Origin: Flavobacterium bizetiae
GTDB taxonomy: Bacteria > Bacteroidota > Bacteroidia > Flavobacteriales > Flavobacteriaceae
Assembly: GCF_902804475.1 (NCBI RefSeq)
Contig: NZ_CADCSU010000079.1
Coordinates: 1-46,677 of the forward strand
Reading direction: 5' to 3'
DNA length: 46,677 bases
The notes under the pieces: generated by a model
What the model saw: only the letters and a program-made list of their open reading frames with translations
The model's database searches: none
Told to the model about the DNA's origin: nothing
Made by a program: the position numbers and the translations under genes
Shown: one piece after another, positions 11,247 through 19,406 of the stretch
Layout: every line of letters begins with the position of its first letter
Position numbering within the stretch: position 1 is the first letter of the stretch

Positions 11247-12677
11247 TTATAGTTCCAGCAATTTTGGGTGTTTTTGATAGGTATCCCACAATAATTCGCC
11301 AAATAATGTATTGGTCCAGGCAAACCATGATCTTGTGAAATTCTTAGCGTCGTCTTTATGAAAAGATTCGTGCATAAAACCAGTATCGCCATGTGATGCT
11401 TTAAGCATTTTGATACATTGTTTTATTTCGTTTTGGTCTGATGTTGTATAGGCTCTCATGACTAACGACATCGGCCAGATCATATCCATTCCTACGTGTG
11501 GGCCACCAATTCCTTCGGCTACTTTTCCTTTAAAGAAAAACGGATTATCTTCTGATAACACAAATTTTCTGGTATTTTGATACGTTGGATCATTCACATC
11601 AATAGCATCTAAATAAGGTAAACTCAATAAGCTTGGCACATTAGAATCATCCATAAGTAAATGACCTCCAAAACCATCTACTTCAAAAGCAAAAATGTTT
11701 CCGTATTTAGGGTGTTTTACTACTGCATGTTGTTTGATGGCTTGTTCTACTTCATTTCCTAAAGCGCGTAGTTCTTTTGCTGTAGCGCTGTCTTTTTTAA
11801 TGGTTTCTAACATTTCTGCAGCTTGTTTCATACTGGCTACAATAAAAAAGTTTGAAGGAATTAAAAAAGAAAAAACAGTTGCATCATCACTTGGTCGAAA
11901 GGCCGAACAAACTAAACCAACTGGTTTAACCGGATATCCGTAGCCTTTTAAGGGTCTTGTGTCTGTAGCAAATTGCGTTGTTCTCTGAAACGTATACGGG
12001 TTGGTACCGTCTTTTTGCTGTTGATCTTTAAATACTTTTAGGGTTGCTTTAATTGCTTTTACCCAATTGTCATCAAATGGAGAAGTATCTCCTGTATTTT
12101 TCCAGTAATTGTACGCCAGTCTTATTGGGTAGCATAACGAATCTATTTCGTATTTTCTTTCGTGAACTCCGGGTTTCATATCAGTATGATCTGTTGTCCA
12201 CTCCCCTTTTTTGTTAGGATCGTTGTAAAATGCATTCGCATACGGATCTTTCAATATATATTCTGTCTGCCTGTTGATTACTCCGGCAATTAGGTTTTTA
12301 AGTTTGGTGTCTTTTCCGGCAAATGTCATATACGGCCACACTTGCGCAGAACTATCTCTTAGCCACATTGCATCAATATCTCCGGTGATTACATACGTAT
12401 CAGGTCTTCCGTTTTTTTGCGAATAGGTTACCGTGGTATCAAGTGTATTAGGGAAACAGTTATTGAACAACCATCCTAATTCTTTGTCTTTTACATTCTT
12501 TTGAAATTCGGTTATCGTTTTTTCAATGAAATCACTTTCAAAATTTCTTTTTCCTTTTGCAACCCTTACAATAGGGAAATCTTTTACCATTTTAGTTCCT
12601 GCAATTATTTCCATAGGATCGATAAGGGCTAAACTGCCAAATAAAGCAGCATTCTGGATAAATTTTCTTCTTTGCAT
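11247..12677 (-). CDS. GH125 exo-alpha-1,6-mannosidase
   Basis: Formerly DUF1237. GH125 enzymes are inverting, metal-independent exo-alpha-1,6-mannosidases with an (alpha/alpha)6 fold. Supporting motifs are GDIDAMWLRDSSAQVWPYM (99-117), DSLCYP (179-184), RPSDDATVF (261-269) and MHESFHKDD (435-443). By the spacing I recall for CpGH125 (D220/E393), D264 would be the acid and E437 the base. The N-terminus MQRRKFIQNAALFGSLAL looks like a twin-arginine (Tat) signal, whereas the other enzymes here have Sec or lipoprotein signals. It sits between two GH92 genes (gaps 35 and 31 bp) and is probably co-transcribed. Its job would be trimming the alpha-1,6 backbone after GH92 removes side chains. Confidence 0.92.
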   Translation of the reverse strand: MQRRKFIQNAALFGSLALIDPMEIIAGTKMVKDFPIVRVAKGKRNFESDFIEKTITEFQKNVKDKELGWLFNNCFPNTLDTTVTYSQKNGRPDTYVITGDIDAMWLRDSSAQVWPYMTFAGKDTKLKNLIAGVINRQTEYILKDPYANAFYNDPNKKGEWTTDHTDMKPGVHERKYEIDSLCYPIRLAYNYWKNTGDTSPFDDNWVKAIKATLKVFKDQQQKDGTNPYTFQRTTQFATDTRPLKGYGYPVKPVGLVCSAFRPSDDATVFSFLIPSNFFIVASMKQAAEMLETIKKDSATAKELRALGNEVEQAIKQHAVVKHPKYGNIFAFEVDGFGGHLLMDDSNVPSLLSLPYLDAIDVNDPTYQNTRKFVLSEDNPFFFKGKVAEGIGGPHVGMDMIWPMSLVMRAYTTSDQNEIKQCIKMLKASHGDTGFMHESFHKDDAKNFTRSWFAWTNTLFGELLWDTYQKHPKLLEL

Positions 12678-12712
12678 TGTTGTATATTTTAATTTATAGG
12701 GAAATATCTTTT

Positions 12713-15016
12713 TTATTCGTTTGTTAAAGAGTACGGAATATCTTCTTTTGCGGTTCCTCTTTTTAGATTTGGTGTGTTCGACATATCAAAATCTAATGTG
12801 GCACCTTTCATTAATTCAGAATGGCTCAACCAGTTTTTGGTGTATGTTTTTCCATTTACTTTCAGGTCTTTCACATATCTGTTTTGATCGTTATTTTCCG
12901 GCGCATTGATTTCTACTTTATTTCCGTTTTCCAACTCGATTGTTACTTTTTTAAACAATGGCGCTCCTACAACATATTGGTCTGAGGCCGGAGTAACCGG
13001 ATAAAATCCTAATGAAGAAAAAACATACCAGGCCGAAGTTTGTCCGTTATCTTCATCTCCGCAATATCCATCCGGAGTTGCATGATACATTCTGTTCATT
13101 GTTTCTCTTACCCAATATTGCGCTTTCCAAGGTTCTGCGGCATAATTGTACAGATAAATCATGTGCTGAATAGGCTGGTTTCCGTGAGCATATTGTCCCA
13201 TGTTGGCAATTTGCATTTCTCTCATTTCGTGAATCACTCCTCCTGTAAAATTGGAAGTAGCAAAAATTGGCGGTGAAGAAAAGACTTTATCTAATTGTGA
13301 AATGAATACCTGATTTCCTCCCATCAAATCAATTAAACCTTGTATGTCATGAAAAACCGACCATGAATAATGCCAGCTATTTCCTTCGGTAAATCCGTTA
13401 AACCATTGAAAAGGATCAAAAGGCTCCATGAATTTTCCGTCACTGTTTTTAGGATGCATTAAATTATATTTCGGGTCAAAAAGGTTTTTATAATTTAAAC
13501 TTCTCTTTTTGTATAAATCAATTTCCGACTGTGGTTTGTTTAAGGCTTTCGCCAATTGGTAAATCGCAAAATCATCGTAAGCATATTCTAAAGTTCTTGC
13601 AGCGCTTTCATTTACAACATCGTGCGGTACGTAACCTAAAGTGTTATATGAATCTACTCCTGCACGACCTACTGCTTTTAGTGGTCCCGCATTATTGGCA
13701 CCATGAATCACGGCTTTGTATAAATTTTCGATATCATACTTGTTTCCTTTTCCGCTTTTCAGGTAAGCTTCGGATACAATTGAGGCTGAATTATTCCCCA
13801 CCATAATATCTCGTAATCCCGGGCTTGACCATTCCGGCAACCATCCGCTTTCATTGAATGCATTCGAAAGTCCTTCCTGCATTTGGGCATTCAGTTCCGG
13901 ATACATTAAATTTAAAAATGGATATAAAGCTCTAAAAGTGTCCCAGAATCCGGTATCTACAAACATATAACCTGGTAAAACTTTTCCGTTGTAAGGGCTG
14001 TAATGAACCGGTTTATTATTTTTACCAAATTCAAAAAACTTTCTCGGAAAAAGAAGCGATCTGTACAAAGAGGAATAAAATGTGCCCATTTGGTCATTTG
14101 TTCCGCCTTCTACTTTTATGCGGCTTAATTCTTTGTTCCAGATCTCTTTTCCTTTTTCTTTAAGCTCATCAAAATTGTCTTTTCCTATTTCTTTCAGATT
14201 TCTTTCTGCCTGATCATAGCTTATAAATGATGACGCTACCTGAGCATTTACTTTTTCTCCGGCTTTTGTTTTAAAACCAATTACGGCTCCGGCATGATCT
14301 GCCTGCATTTCAAGGGCATTTCCTAAAACATCTCCGTTGAAAGTGGAATTCAACTGAAAATCTTTATCAAAAATGATCACAAAATAGTTCTTGAAGTTTA
14401 AAGGAACTCCTCCGCTATTTTTAGTCGTGTACCCAATAATTTTTCTTTCTGACGGAATAATTTTCACATACGATCCTTTATCAAAAGCATCAACTACAAT
14501 GTAGGCTTTGTCTGTTTCGGGAAATGTAAATCGAAATCTTGCAGCTCTTTCTGTTGGAGTAATTTCAGTTGTAACGTTATGATCTGCCAAATAAACACTG
14601 TAGTAATAAGGCGTCACGGTTTCTGCTTTATGAGAAAACCAGCTTTGTCTTTCTTCTTCCTTAAATTTTAAATCACCAGTTACGGGCATTATCGAAAACT
14701 GACCATAATCGTTCATCCAAGGCGAAGGCTGATGTGTTTGTTTGAAACCTTTAATTCTGTTTGATTTATAGGTATAAGCCCATCCATCGCCCATTTTGCC
14801 TGTTTGTGGTGTCCAGAAATTCATTCCCCATGGCATTGCAATCGCGGGATACGTATTTCCGTTTGAGATTCCGTAATCAGAATCTGTACCTACTAAAGGA
14901 TTTACCCAATCTACAGGAAGTTTCGATTCGCAAACTGTCGCGTTTTGTGCATTCATCGGAACAAATACAAGCAATGCGAATAAACTAAAAACGATTTTAT
15001 GTTTATTTTTTACCAA
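12713..15016 (-). CDS. GH92 alpha-mannosidase
   Basis: Second GH92 of the locus and the more typical one. A Sec signal ends near residue 24 (NAQ). Motifs are DWVNPLVGTD (36-45), FWDTFRALYP (357-366), TEGNSWHYSW with E544 as the expected general acid, HGNQP (611-615) and CGDEDNGQTSAW (652-663) with D654 and D656 matching the catalytic Asp pair. Family members remove alpha-1,2-, 1,3-, 1,4- or 1,6-linked mannose. As I recall, alpha-1,2-specific enzymes carry HGNEP rather than HGNQP, so the linkage should not be assumed. The start lies 4 bp after the GH2 stop, indicating tight coupling in one operon. Confidence 0.92.
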   Translation of the reverse strand: MVKNKHKIVFSLFALLVFVPMNAQNATVCESKLPVDWVNPLVGTDSDYGISNGNTYPAIAMPWGMNFWTPQTGKMGDGWAYTYKSNRIKGFKQTHQPSPWMNDYGQFSIMPVTGDLKFKEEERQSWFSHKAETVTPYYYSVYLADHNVTTEITPTERAARFRFTFPETDKAYIVVDAFDKGSYVKIIPSERKIIGYTTKNSGGVPLNFKNYFVIIFDKDFQLNSTFNGDVLGNALEMQADHAGAVIGFKTKAGEKVNAQVASSFISYDQAERNLKEIGKDNFDELKEKGKEIWNKELSRIKVEGGTNDQMGTFYSSLYRSLLFPRKFFEFGKNNKPVHYSPYNGKVLPGYMFVDTGFWDTFRALYPFLNLMYPELNAQMQEGLSNAFNESGWLPEWSSPGLRDIMVGNNSASIVSEAYLKSGKGNKYDIENLYKAVIHGANNAGPLKAVGRAGVDSYNTLGYVPHDVVNESAARTLEYAYDDFAIYQLAKALNKPQSEIDLYKKRSLNYKNLFDPKYNLMHPKNSDGKFMEPFDPFQWFNGFTEGNSWHYSWSVFHDIQGLIDLMGGNQVFISQLDKVFSSPPIFATSNFTGGVIHEMREMQIANMGQYAHGNQPIQHMIYLYNYAAEPWKAQYWVRETMNRMYHATPDGYCGDEDNGQTSAWYVFSSLGFYPVTPASDQYVVGAPLFKKVTIELENGNKVEINAPENNDQNRYVKDLKVNGKTYTKNWLSHSELMKGATLDFDMSNTPNLKRGTAKEDIPYSLTNE

Positions 15017-15020
15017 AATC

Positions 15021-16829
15021 TTAATTATTAATAGCGTTAATGACTTCTTTATTTATTTTACTAACTTCAGAAAAATTCATTTTATCAACCTTACGATCGT
15101 AGGTCATAAAACCGTTTACTTCGCCTTCGACATCTGTTGTCTGGGTATAAACTGCTGCAGAAAAACCTACTTTAGATAATGTTTTTAGCTGCTCTGCATA
15201 CTCTTTGTATTTGGCTGTCGTTTCATCATTGTTCTTGAACTGCGTGTACCCCCAGTTTTTATCTGTTTGCCATAAATGTCCTGTAACCGGAAGACCAATT
15301 CCGCCGTATTCTCCTAAAACAGTGATTCTGCGTGCATCATACAATTTTAAATTTGGCTCAGGATAATGGTGAATGTCTAACATGTCTCCTGTTTGAAAAT
15401 GGTTTCCTCCGCTTGACGAATTTACTAATCTGCTTGGATCATGATTCTTCGTCCATTCTGTAATTTCAACTGTTTTAAATTGTCCCCATGCTTCATTAAA
15501 TGGAACCCAAACTACGATACTTGGATAAGAATACAAATGATCCATAATCTCTCTCCATTCTTTTTTGTATGTCGCTTCAGATTGTGCTGTTCTTTTTAAT
15601 TCTGTTCCTTCAAAATATTTGTGCATTTGCCAGATTGGGCCGTCATCGCCATTTGGCATATCCTGCCATACCAAAAATCCCATTCTGTCGCAATGTGTGT
15701 ACCATCTTGCCGGTTCTACTTTTACGTGTTTACGAATCATATTAAAACCTAATTCTTTTGTTCGTACAAGATCGTATTTTAAAGCTTCGTCTGTTGGCGC
15801 AGTATACAATCCGTCAGGCCACCATCCCTGATCCAGCGGGCCAAACTGAAAACAATCTTTGTTGTTCAGCTGGATTCTCACAATTCCTTTATCGTCTCTT
15901 TTTGAAGAGATTTTACGCATTGCAAAATAGCTTTTTATTTCGTCGGTTACTTTTCCACCGCTGATTAATTTTACTTTAATATCATATAAAAATGGTGTGT
16001 CCGGCGACCATAATTTTGGATTATTCAATACAATGTCTAATGACTGACCTGCTGCAACTTTTTCTGTTGCAATGGTTTTGATACCATCAGATACTGTGAT
16101 TTCAACAATATCGCTTGCAGTACTTCCTTCAATTTCCGGTACAATATTGATGGTGTTGTGATCAATATCCGGAGTTGTTCTTAGGTTATTAATGTGTTTT
16201 TTATTTACTGGTTCTAACCAAACGGTTTGCCAGATTCCTGTTACCGGTGTGTACCAGATGCTTTCAGGGTTTTTTACTTGTTTTCCTCTTGGCTGTGTTC
16301 CGTCGCTCGTAGGATCCCATACTTTTACGACTAATTTTTGCGATTTTCCGTTTAGGTAAGGCGTTATATTAAAACTAAAAGGAGTAAATCCGCCAGTATG
16401 TGTTCCTATTTTTACATTATTAATCCAAACTTCTGTTTTCCAGTCTACTGCTCCAAAATGTAATAAAATATCTTTGTTTTTCCAGTTGCTGTCGATGGTA
16501 AAATTGGTTTCGTACCATAATTCGTTTTCTGAACCTACTTTTTTCATTACGCCCGAAAGGCTTGATTCAACAGCAAAAGGAACGAGAATTTTTCCGTCGT
16601 AGCCTTTTGGCGCTGTTTGTCCTGCCGGTTGTATTGCGTAGTTCCATAAACCATTAAGGTTTTTCCATTGATCCCTTTCCATAATTGGTCGCGGATATTC
16701 CGGAAGTACATGATTGGGATCTACTTGTTCTGCCCATTTTGTTTTTATTTTATCTCCTTGTGGTTTCCATTGTGCAAAGGATACAAGGCTTGCAAAAAGA
16801 AAAAGTATAATTGTGATTTTATTCTTCAT
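15021..16829 (-). CDS. GH2 family beta-glycosidase (short form)
   Basis: Retaining beta-glycosidase of GH2 with a Sec signal (1-19, VSFAQ). Domain order: jelly roll (about 45-205, with LNGLWNYAI), Ig-like sandwich (about 210-305) and TIM barrel (about 320-600). No C-terminal domains follow, so at 602 aa it is much shorter than LacZ. The acid/base is E446 in FNEAWGQ and the nucleophile is E507 in LGEYGG. Specificity cannot be read from these motifs; beta-galactosidase, beta-mannosidase and related activities are all possible. Context with mannan enzymes makes a beta-linked cap or branch plausible. The 180-bp gap to GH76 carries a hairpin; the following GH92 starts 4 bp after the stop. Confidence 0.85.
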   Translation of the reverse strand: MKNKITIILFLFASLVSFAQWKPQGDKIKTKWAEQVDPNHVLPEYPRPIMERDQWKNLNGLWNYAIQPAGQTAPKGYDGKILVPFAVESSLSGVMKKVGSENELWYETNFTIDSNWKNKDILLHFGAVDWKTEVWINNVKIGTHTGGFTPFSFNITPYLNGKSQKLVVKVWDPTSDGTQPRGKQVKNPESIWYTPVTGIWQTVWLEPVNKKHINNLRTTPDIDHNTINIVPEIEGSTASDIVEITVSDGIKTIATEKVAAGQSLDIVLNNPKLWSPDTPFLYDIKVKLISGGKVTDEIKSYFAMRKISSKRDDKGIVRIQLNNKDCFQFGPLDQGWWPDGLYTAPTDEALKYDLVRTKELGFNMIRKHVKVEPARWYTHCDRMGFLVWQDMPNGDDGPIWQMHKYFEGTELKRTAQSEATYKKEWREIMDHLYSYPSIVVWVPFNEAWGQFKTVEITEWTKNHDPSRLVNSSSGGNHFQTGDMLDIHHYPEPNLKLYDARRITVLGEYGGIGLPVTGHLWQTDKNWGYTQFKNNDETTAKYKEYAEQLKTLSKVGFSAAVYTQTTDVEGEVNGFMTYDRKVDKMNFSEVSKINKEVINAINN

Positions 16830-16937
16830 TATAATATTTTATTTTTTTTGAAATTTCCGGAAAGTACTTTGATTGAATATGTATTTAAATCTTTGTTCTT
16901 TGCATGCAATTTCTGTTGAATTGATAAACATTATAAA

Positions 16938-16965
16938 ACCTGAAGGCTGTTTATTTCCTTCAGGT
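16938..16965 (-). terminator. Hairpin between the GH76 and GH2 genes
   Basis: ACCTGAAGG (16938-16946) and CCTTCAGGT (16957-16965) form a perfect 9-bp stem with a 10-nt loop, 45 bp past the GH76 stop. On the minus strand it is followed by TTTATAATG, a weak U-tract. It could attenuate transcription into the downstream enzyme genes or stabilise the upstream mRNA. Confidence 0.5.
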
Positions 16966-16977
16966 ATTACAAAAATT

Positions 16978-17005
16978 ACTACTTAAACTAAACTACTTAA
17001 ACTAA
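16978..17005. repeat. Two tandem 14-bp units
   Basis: ACTACTTAAACTAA is repeated exactly twice immediately downstream of the GH76 stop codon. No function is evident. Confidence 0.6.
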
Positions 17006-17009
17006 TTAA

Positions 17010-18191
17010 TTAATCAAAAAAGCCATCTTTATTCAGCTTGGCTGCTGCTTCTATTAACATTACTCCGCTCAATTGAGTTGTTAAATCTACTTTTCCACCT
17101 GCTGCAGGAGCTACTTTCCAGTTGTTTCCTGAAAGCATTGCAGGTCTTAAAATTCCTTTTTTATAAAATGACTGTGCATTAAATTTTAAGAATTTTGAAA
17201 AACTCTCTTTATCTGTAGAATTTATAGTGGGGTGCTCTATTAATTCTGTAAAATAACGTACCAAAATTCCTTTAAATAATCCTCCATCGCCCTGACCTTC
17301 ATCTTTAAGAAGCCCTTCTGAAACTAATTTTGGATTTGTTAAAACGTTTCTTCCTGATTTTACTGCATCATCAAGATATGTTTGCTCGTTTGTGGCTTTG
17401 TACAATCTTAAACCTGCTCCTATCCATGTTCCCATATTATAGGTAAATACCCAGTCTTTGTTTGTAGTAACTGTTCCGTTTACTTCAGATATATTATCCC
17501 AAACTGCTCCTGAAACAGGATCTACCAGATTATTTTTTTGCCATGCATAAATTTTCTTCGCCCAGGCAAGATCATCAGCATCATTATCAATTTCATACAA
17601 TCTCATAGCAAGAATTACGGCTGGACCGTTTGATACGGCATTTTTTTGTCTTGGAGAATCTTGTTTCCATGTAATTCCCCCGCCAAAAACATCACTCCAG
17701 CTTAACTTTAATCTTTCCCATAAAAAATCGGCAACGTCTTTGTATTCCTGATCGTTTGTTGCTTTATAAGCACGAAGACATGAATTGGCCAGCCAAAGCA
17801 TATCATCATTAAAAACATTATTGTAGGTGTTTCCGTTTTTTACTTTAATTCCCTGAACCAATGCTTTCATTTTGGCTTTGTAATTGTCATTGCCGGTTCT
17901 TAAATAACCGTCTACCAAAACATCAAGAACGTGAGCGTTTGGCCAATAATGAAAGGTACTGTTACCAGTATTGTTTTCTACAAAAGTTCCGTTAGCTCCC
18001 AAATAATTATTATAGGTAGAAAGCTGTAAAGAATCTACTGTTTGTGCCCAGGTATATTTAAATTCCGGACCGGTTGTGGTATTAGGATCTCGCAACGGAA
18101 CTGCATCATCATCACATGAAGTAGTCAATAACCCTAATCCTATTACGCAAAGCAACATGACGCTATAACGTGTTGAAAATAATTTTTTCAT
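17010..18191 (-). CDS. GH76 endo-alpha-1,6-mannanase, surface lipoprotein
   Basis: Retaining endo-enzyme that cuts alpha-1,6-mannan backbones. The N-terminus has a lipoprotein signal with lipobox LTTSC (Cys26). The cysteine is followed by DDD, resembling the acidic lipoprotein export signal that directs Bacteroidota lipoproteins to the cell surface. The mature part is an (alpha/alpha)6 barrel (about 48-390). The catalytic Asp pair is D129-D130 in VFNDDMLWLAN. Length (393 aa) is normal. Located directly after the susE-like gene, it is probably the surface enzyme that makes oligosaccharides for SusCD uptake. A 13-bp hairpin in the 61-bp gap before it may reduce its expression relative to susCDE. 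Confidence 0.9.
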   Translation of the reverse strand: MKKLFSTRYSVMLLCVIGLGLLTTSCDDDAVPLRDPNTTTGPEFKYTWAQTVDSLQLSTYNNYLGANGTFVENNTGNSTFHYWPNAHVLDVLVDGYLRTGNDNYKAKMKALVQGIKVKNGNTYNNVFNDDMLWLANSCLRAYKATNDQEYKDVADFLWERLKLSWSDVFGGGITWKQDSPRQKNAVSNGPAVILAMRLYEIDNDADDLAWAKKIYAWQKNNLVDPVSGAVWDNISEVNGTVTTNKDWVFTYNMGTWIGAGLRLYKATNEQTYLDDAVKSGRNVLTNPKLVSEGLLKDEGQGDGGLFKGILVRYFTELIEHPTINSTDKESFSKFLKFNAQSFYKKGILRPAMLSGNNWKVAPAAGGKVDLTTQLSGVMLIEAAAKLNKDGFFD

Positions 18192-18212
18192 AATATAATT
18201 TCATTTAATACA

Positions 18213-18243
18213 ACGTCTCTTAAAGATCGCCTTTAAGAGACGT
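18213..18243. terminator. 13-bp hairpin between susE-like and GH76 genes
   Basis: ACGTCTCTTAAAG (18213-18225) and CTTTAAGAGACGT (18231-18243) pair perfectly around a 5-nt loop. The stem occupies about half of the 61-bp spacer. No U-run follows on the minus strand, so it is more likely an mRNA 3'-end stabiliser or processing point than a full terminator. Confidence 0.6.
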
Positions 18244-18252
18244 CAGGGTTAT

Positions 18253-19377
18253 TTATAGAACTGTGAAACTGTGTGTGTAAGCTGGTACGCTTGCGCTAAA
18301 ATTGATTACAGCGTTTACACTTTTGTTATCGACTGCGCCTGCAAATTTGAAACTATTTGCCCAAACATCGCTTGATACAGGAACCATATACCAGAACGAT
18401 GCAGGAGTATTCGCGTCAGGTCTGTTATTATCTCCGTTAGTACTTCCGTACCATTCTTCGCTTGTAGTAGCACCATTTACAACAGTAAATTTAAATTTGT
18501 AACGCTCGTCTCTACCCCATGATTCTTGTTTAAAAACAATCGTTTTATTATCTGCTTTCCAAATTCCTTTTCCTGCATAAGTATATTCGAATAAATATTG
18601 GCTAAGTGGAGGAAACCATAGTTCGATTTTTTTAATTTCTGTCATCGTTGTAGAACCATCACTAAAATCTACTTTAATTTTATACACTTTAGCATCTCCT
18701 GCATAAGTTGTAGCGCCGTCTTGTTTTAATTTAGCTTCGCTGATATAGAAAACTTCAGGAGTGCCATTTTTTCTTGTAATGAATTTATAGCTTCCTGCTT
18801 GTAACTTCGTATAGATTTCGAATGTTGTAGCGCCTGTTTTCTTGAAAGCCTGTGCATCTGCCACTGTTTCTCCTGTTTCAGAACCTGCTCCTGTGATAAA
18901 CAACTGATCCGGAGTTGGGAAACCGCCTGGTCTTTGTACTTCGATAATACCTGAAACACTCGATTTTTGAACATTTACTCCTTTAGAAGAATACACTGTC
19001 CATTTTAATTTTCCGATAGTTTCAGAGGCAATACCTGCCAGTCCTGCAATTTTGTTTAATTCTGTAAAAGAAAGATTTAATGTTTTCTGAAATCCGTTTC
19101 CGTCAGAAGGCTTTACATAAATTGGTTTAGAAAAATCTCCATCTGCACGATCAAAAACAACATCGTATAATACTACTCCGTTATCTTCTGCTTTAGCTCC
19201 TTCCCATTCAAATACTGCCGAACTCTGTGCTCCAAGATCATAGAATTTATTATTTGCAGGAGAATAAAGCGCGTTAACAGCACTTACATTAGTATGACTC
19301 ATGGTATCGTCGTTGTCACAACTTGCAACAAAAATTGCGCATACTATTAATAATAATTTTGAATATATATTTTTCAT
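18253..19377 (-). CDS. SusE/SusF-like outer-membrane glycan-binding lipoprotein
   Basis: Predicted surface lipoprotein that binds the PUL glycan. The lipobox VASC places the lipid on Cys20, followed by DNDD (acidic export signal). Residues about 35-150 form a SusE-type N-terminal Ig-like domain. The remainder (about 155-374) looks like the tandem beta-sandwich modules of SusE/SusF proteins, including LFITGAGSETGE and several Trp/Tyr residues that could form binding platforms. Position directly after susD (29 bp) fits the standard susC-susD-susE order. The glycan bound cannot be read from sequence; the neighbouring mannanase genes suggest a mannan. Confidence 0.8.
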   Translation of the reverse strand: MKNIYSKLLLIVCAIFVASCDNDDTMSHTNVSAVNALYSPANNKFYDLGAQSSAVFEWEGAKAEDNGVVLYDVVFDRADGDFSKPIYVKPSDGNGFQKTLNLSFTELNKIAGLAGIASETIGKLKWTVYSSKGVNVQKSSVSGIIEVQRPGGFPTPDQLFITGAGSETGETVADAQAFKKTGATTFEIYTKLQAGSYKFITRKNGTPEVFYISEAKLKQDGATTYAGDAKVYKIKVDFSDGSTTMTEIKKIELWFPPLSQYLFEYTYAGKGIWKADNKTIVFKQESWGRDERYKFKFTVVNGATTSEEWYGSTNGDNNRPDANTPASFWYMVPVSSDVWANSFKFAGAVDNKSVNAVINFSASVPAYTHSFTVL

Positions 19378-19406
19378 TTTATTTATTTTTAGGTTGTTAG
19401 TTAGTT

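Noticed and set aside
17336..17353. Operator-like TTAAAACGTTTC inside the GH76 gene
   Set aside because: Matches the 18-bp operator at only about 11 positions, lies within coding sequence and has no adjacent promoter.
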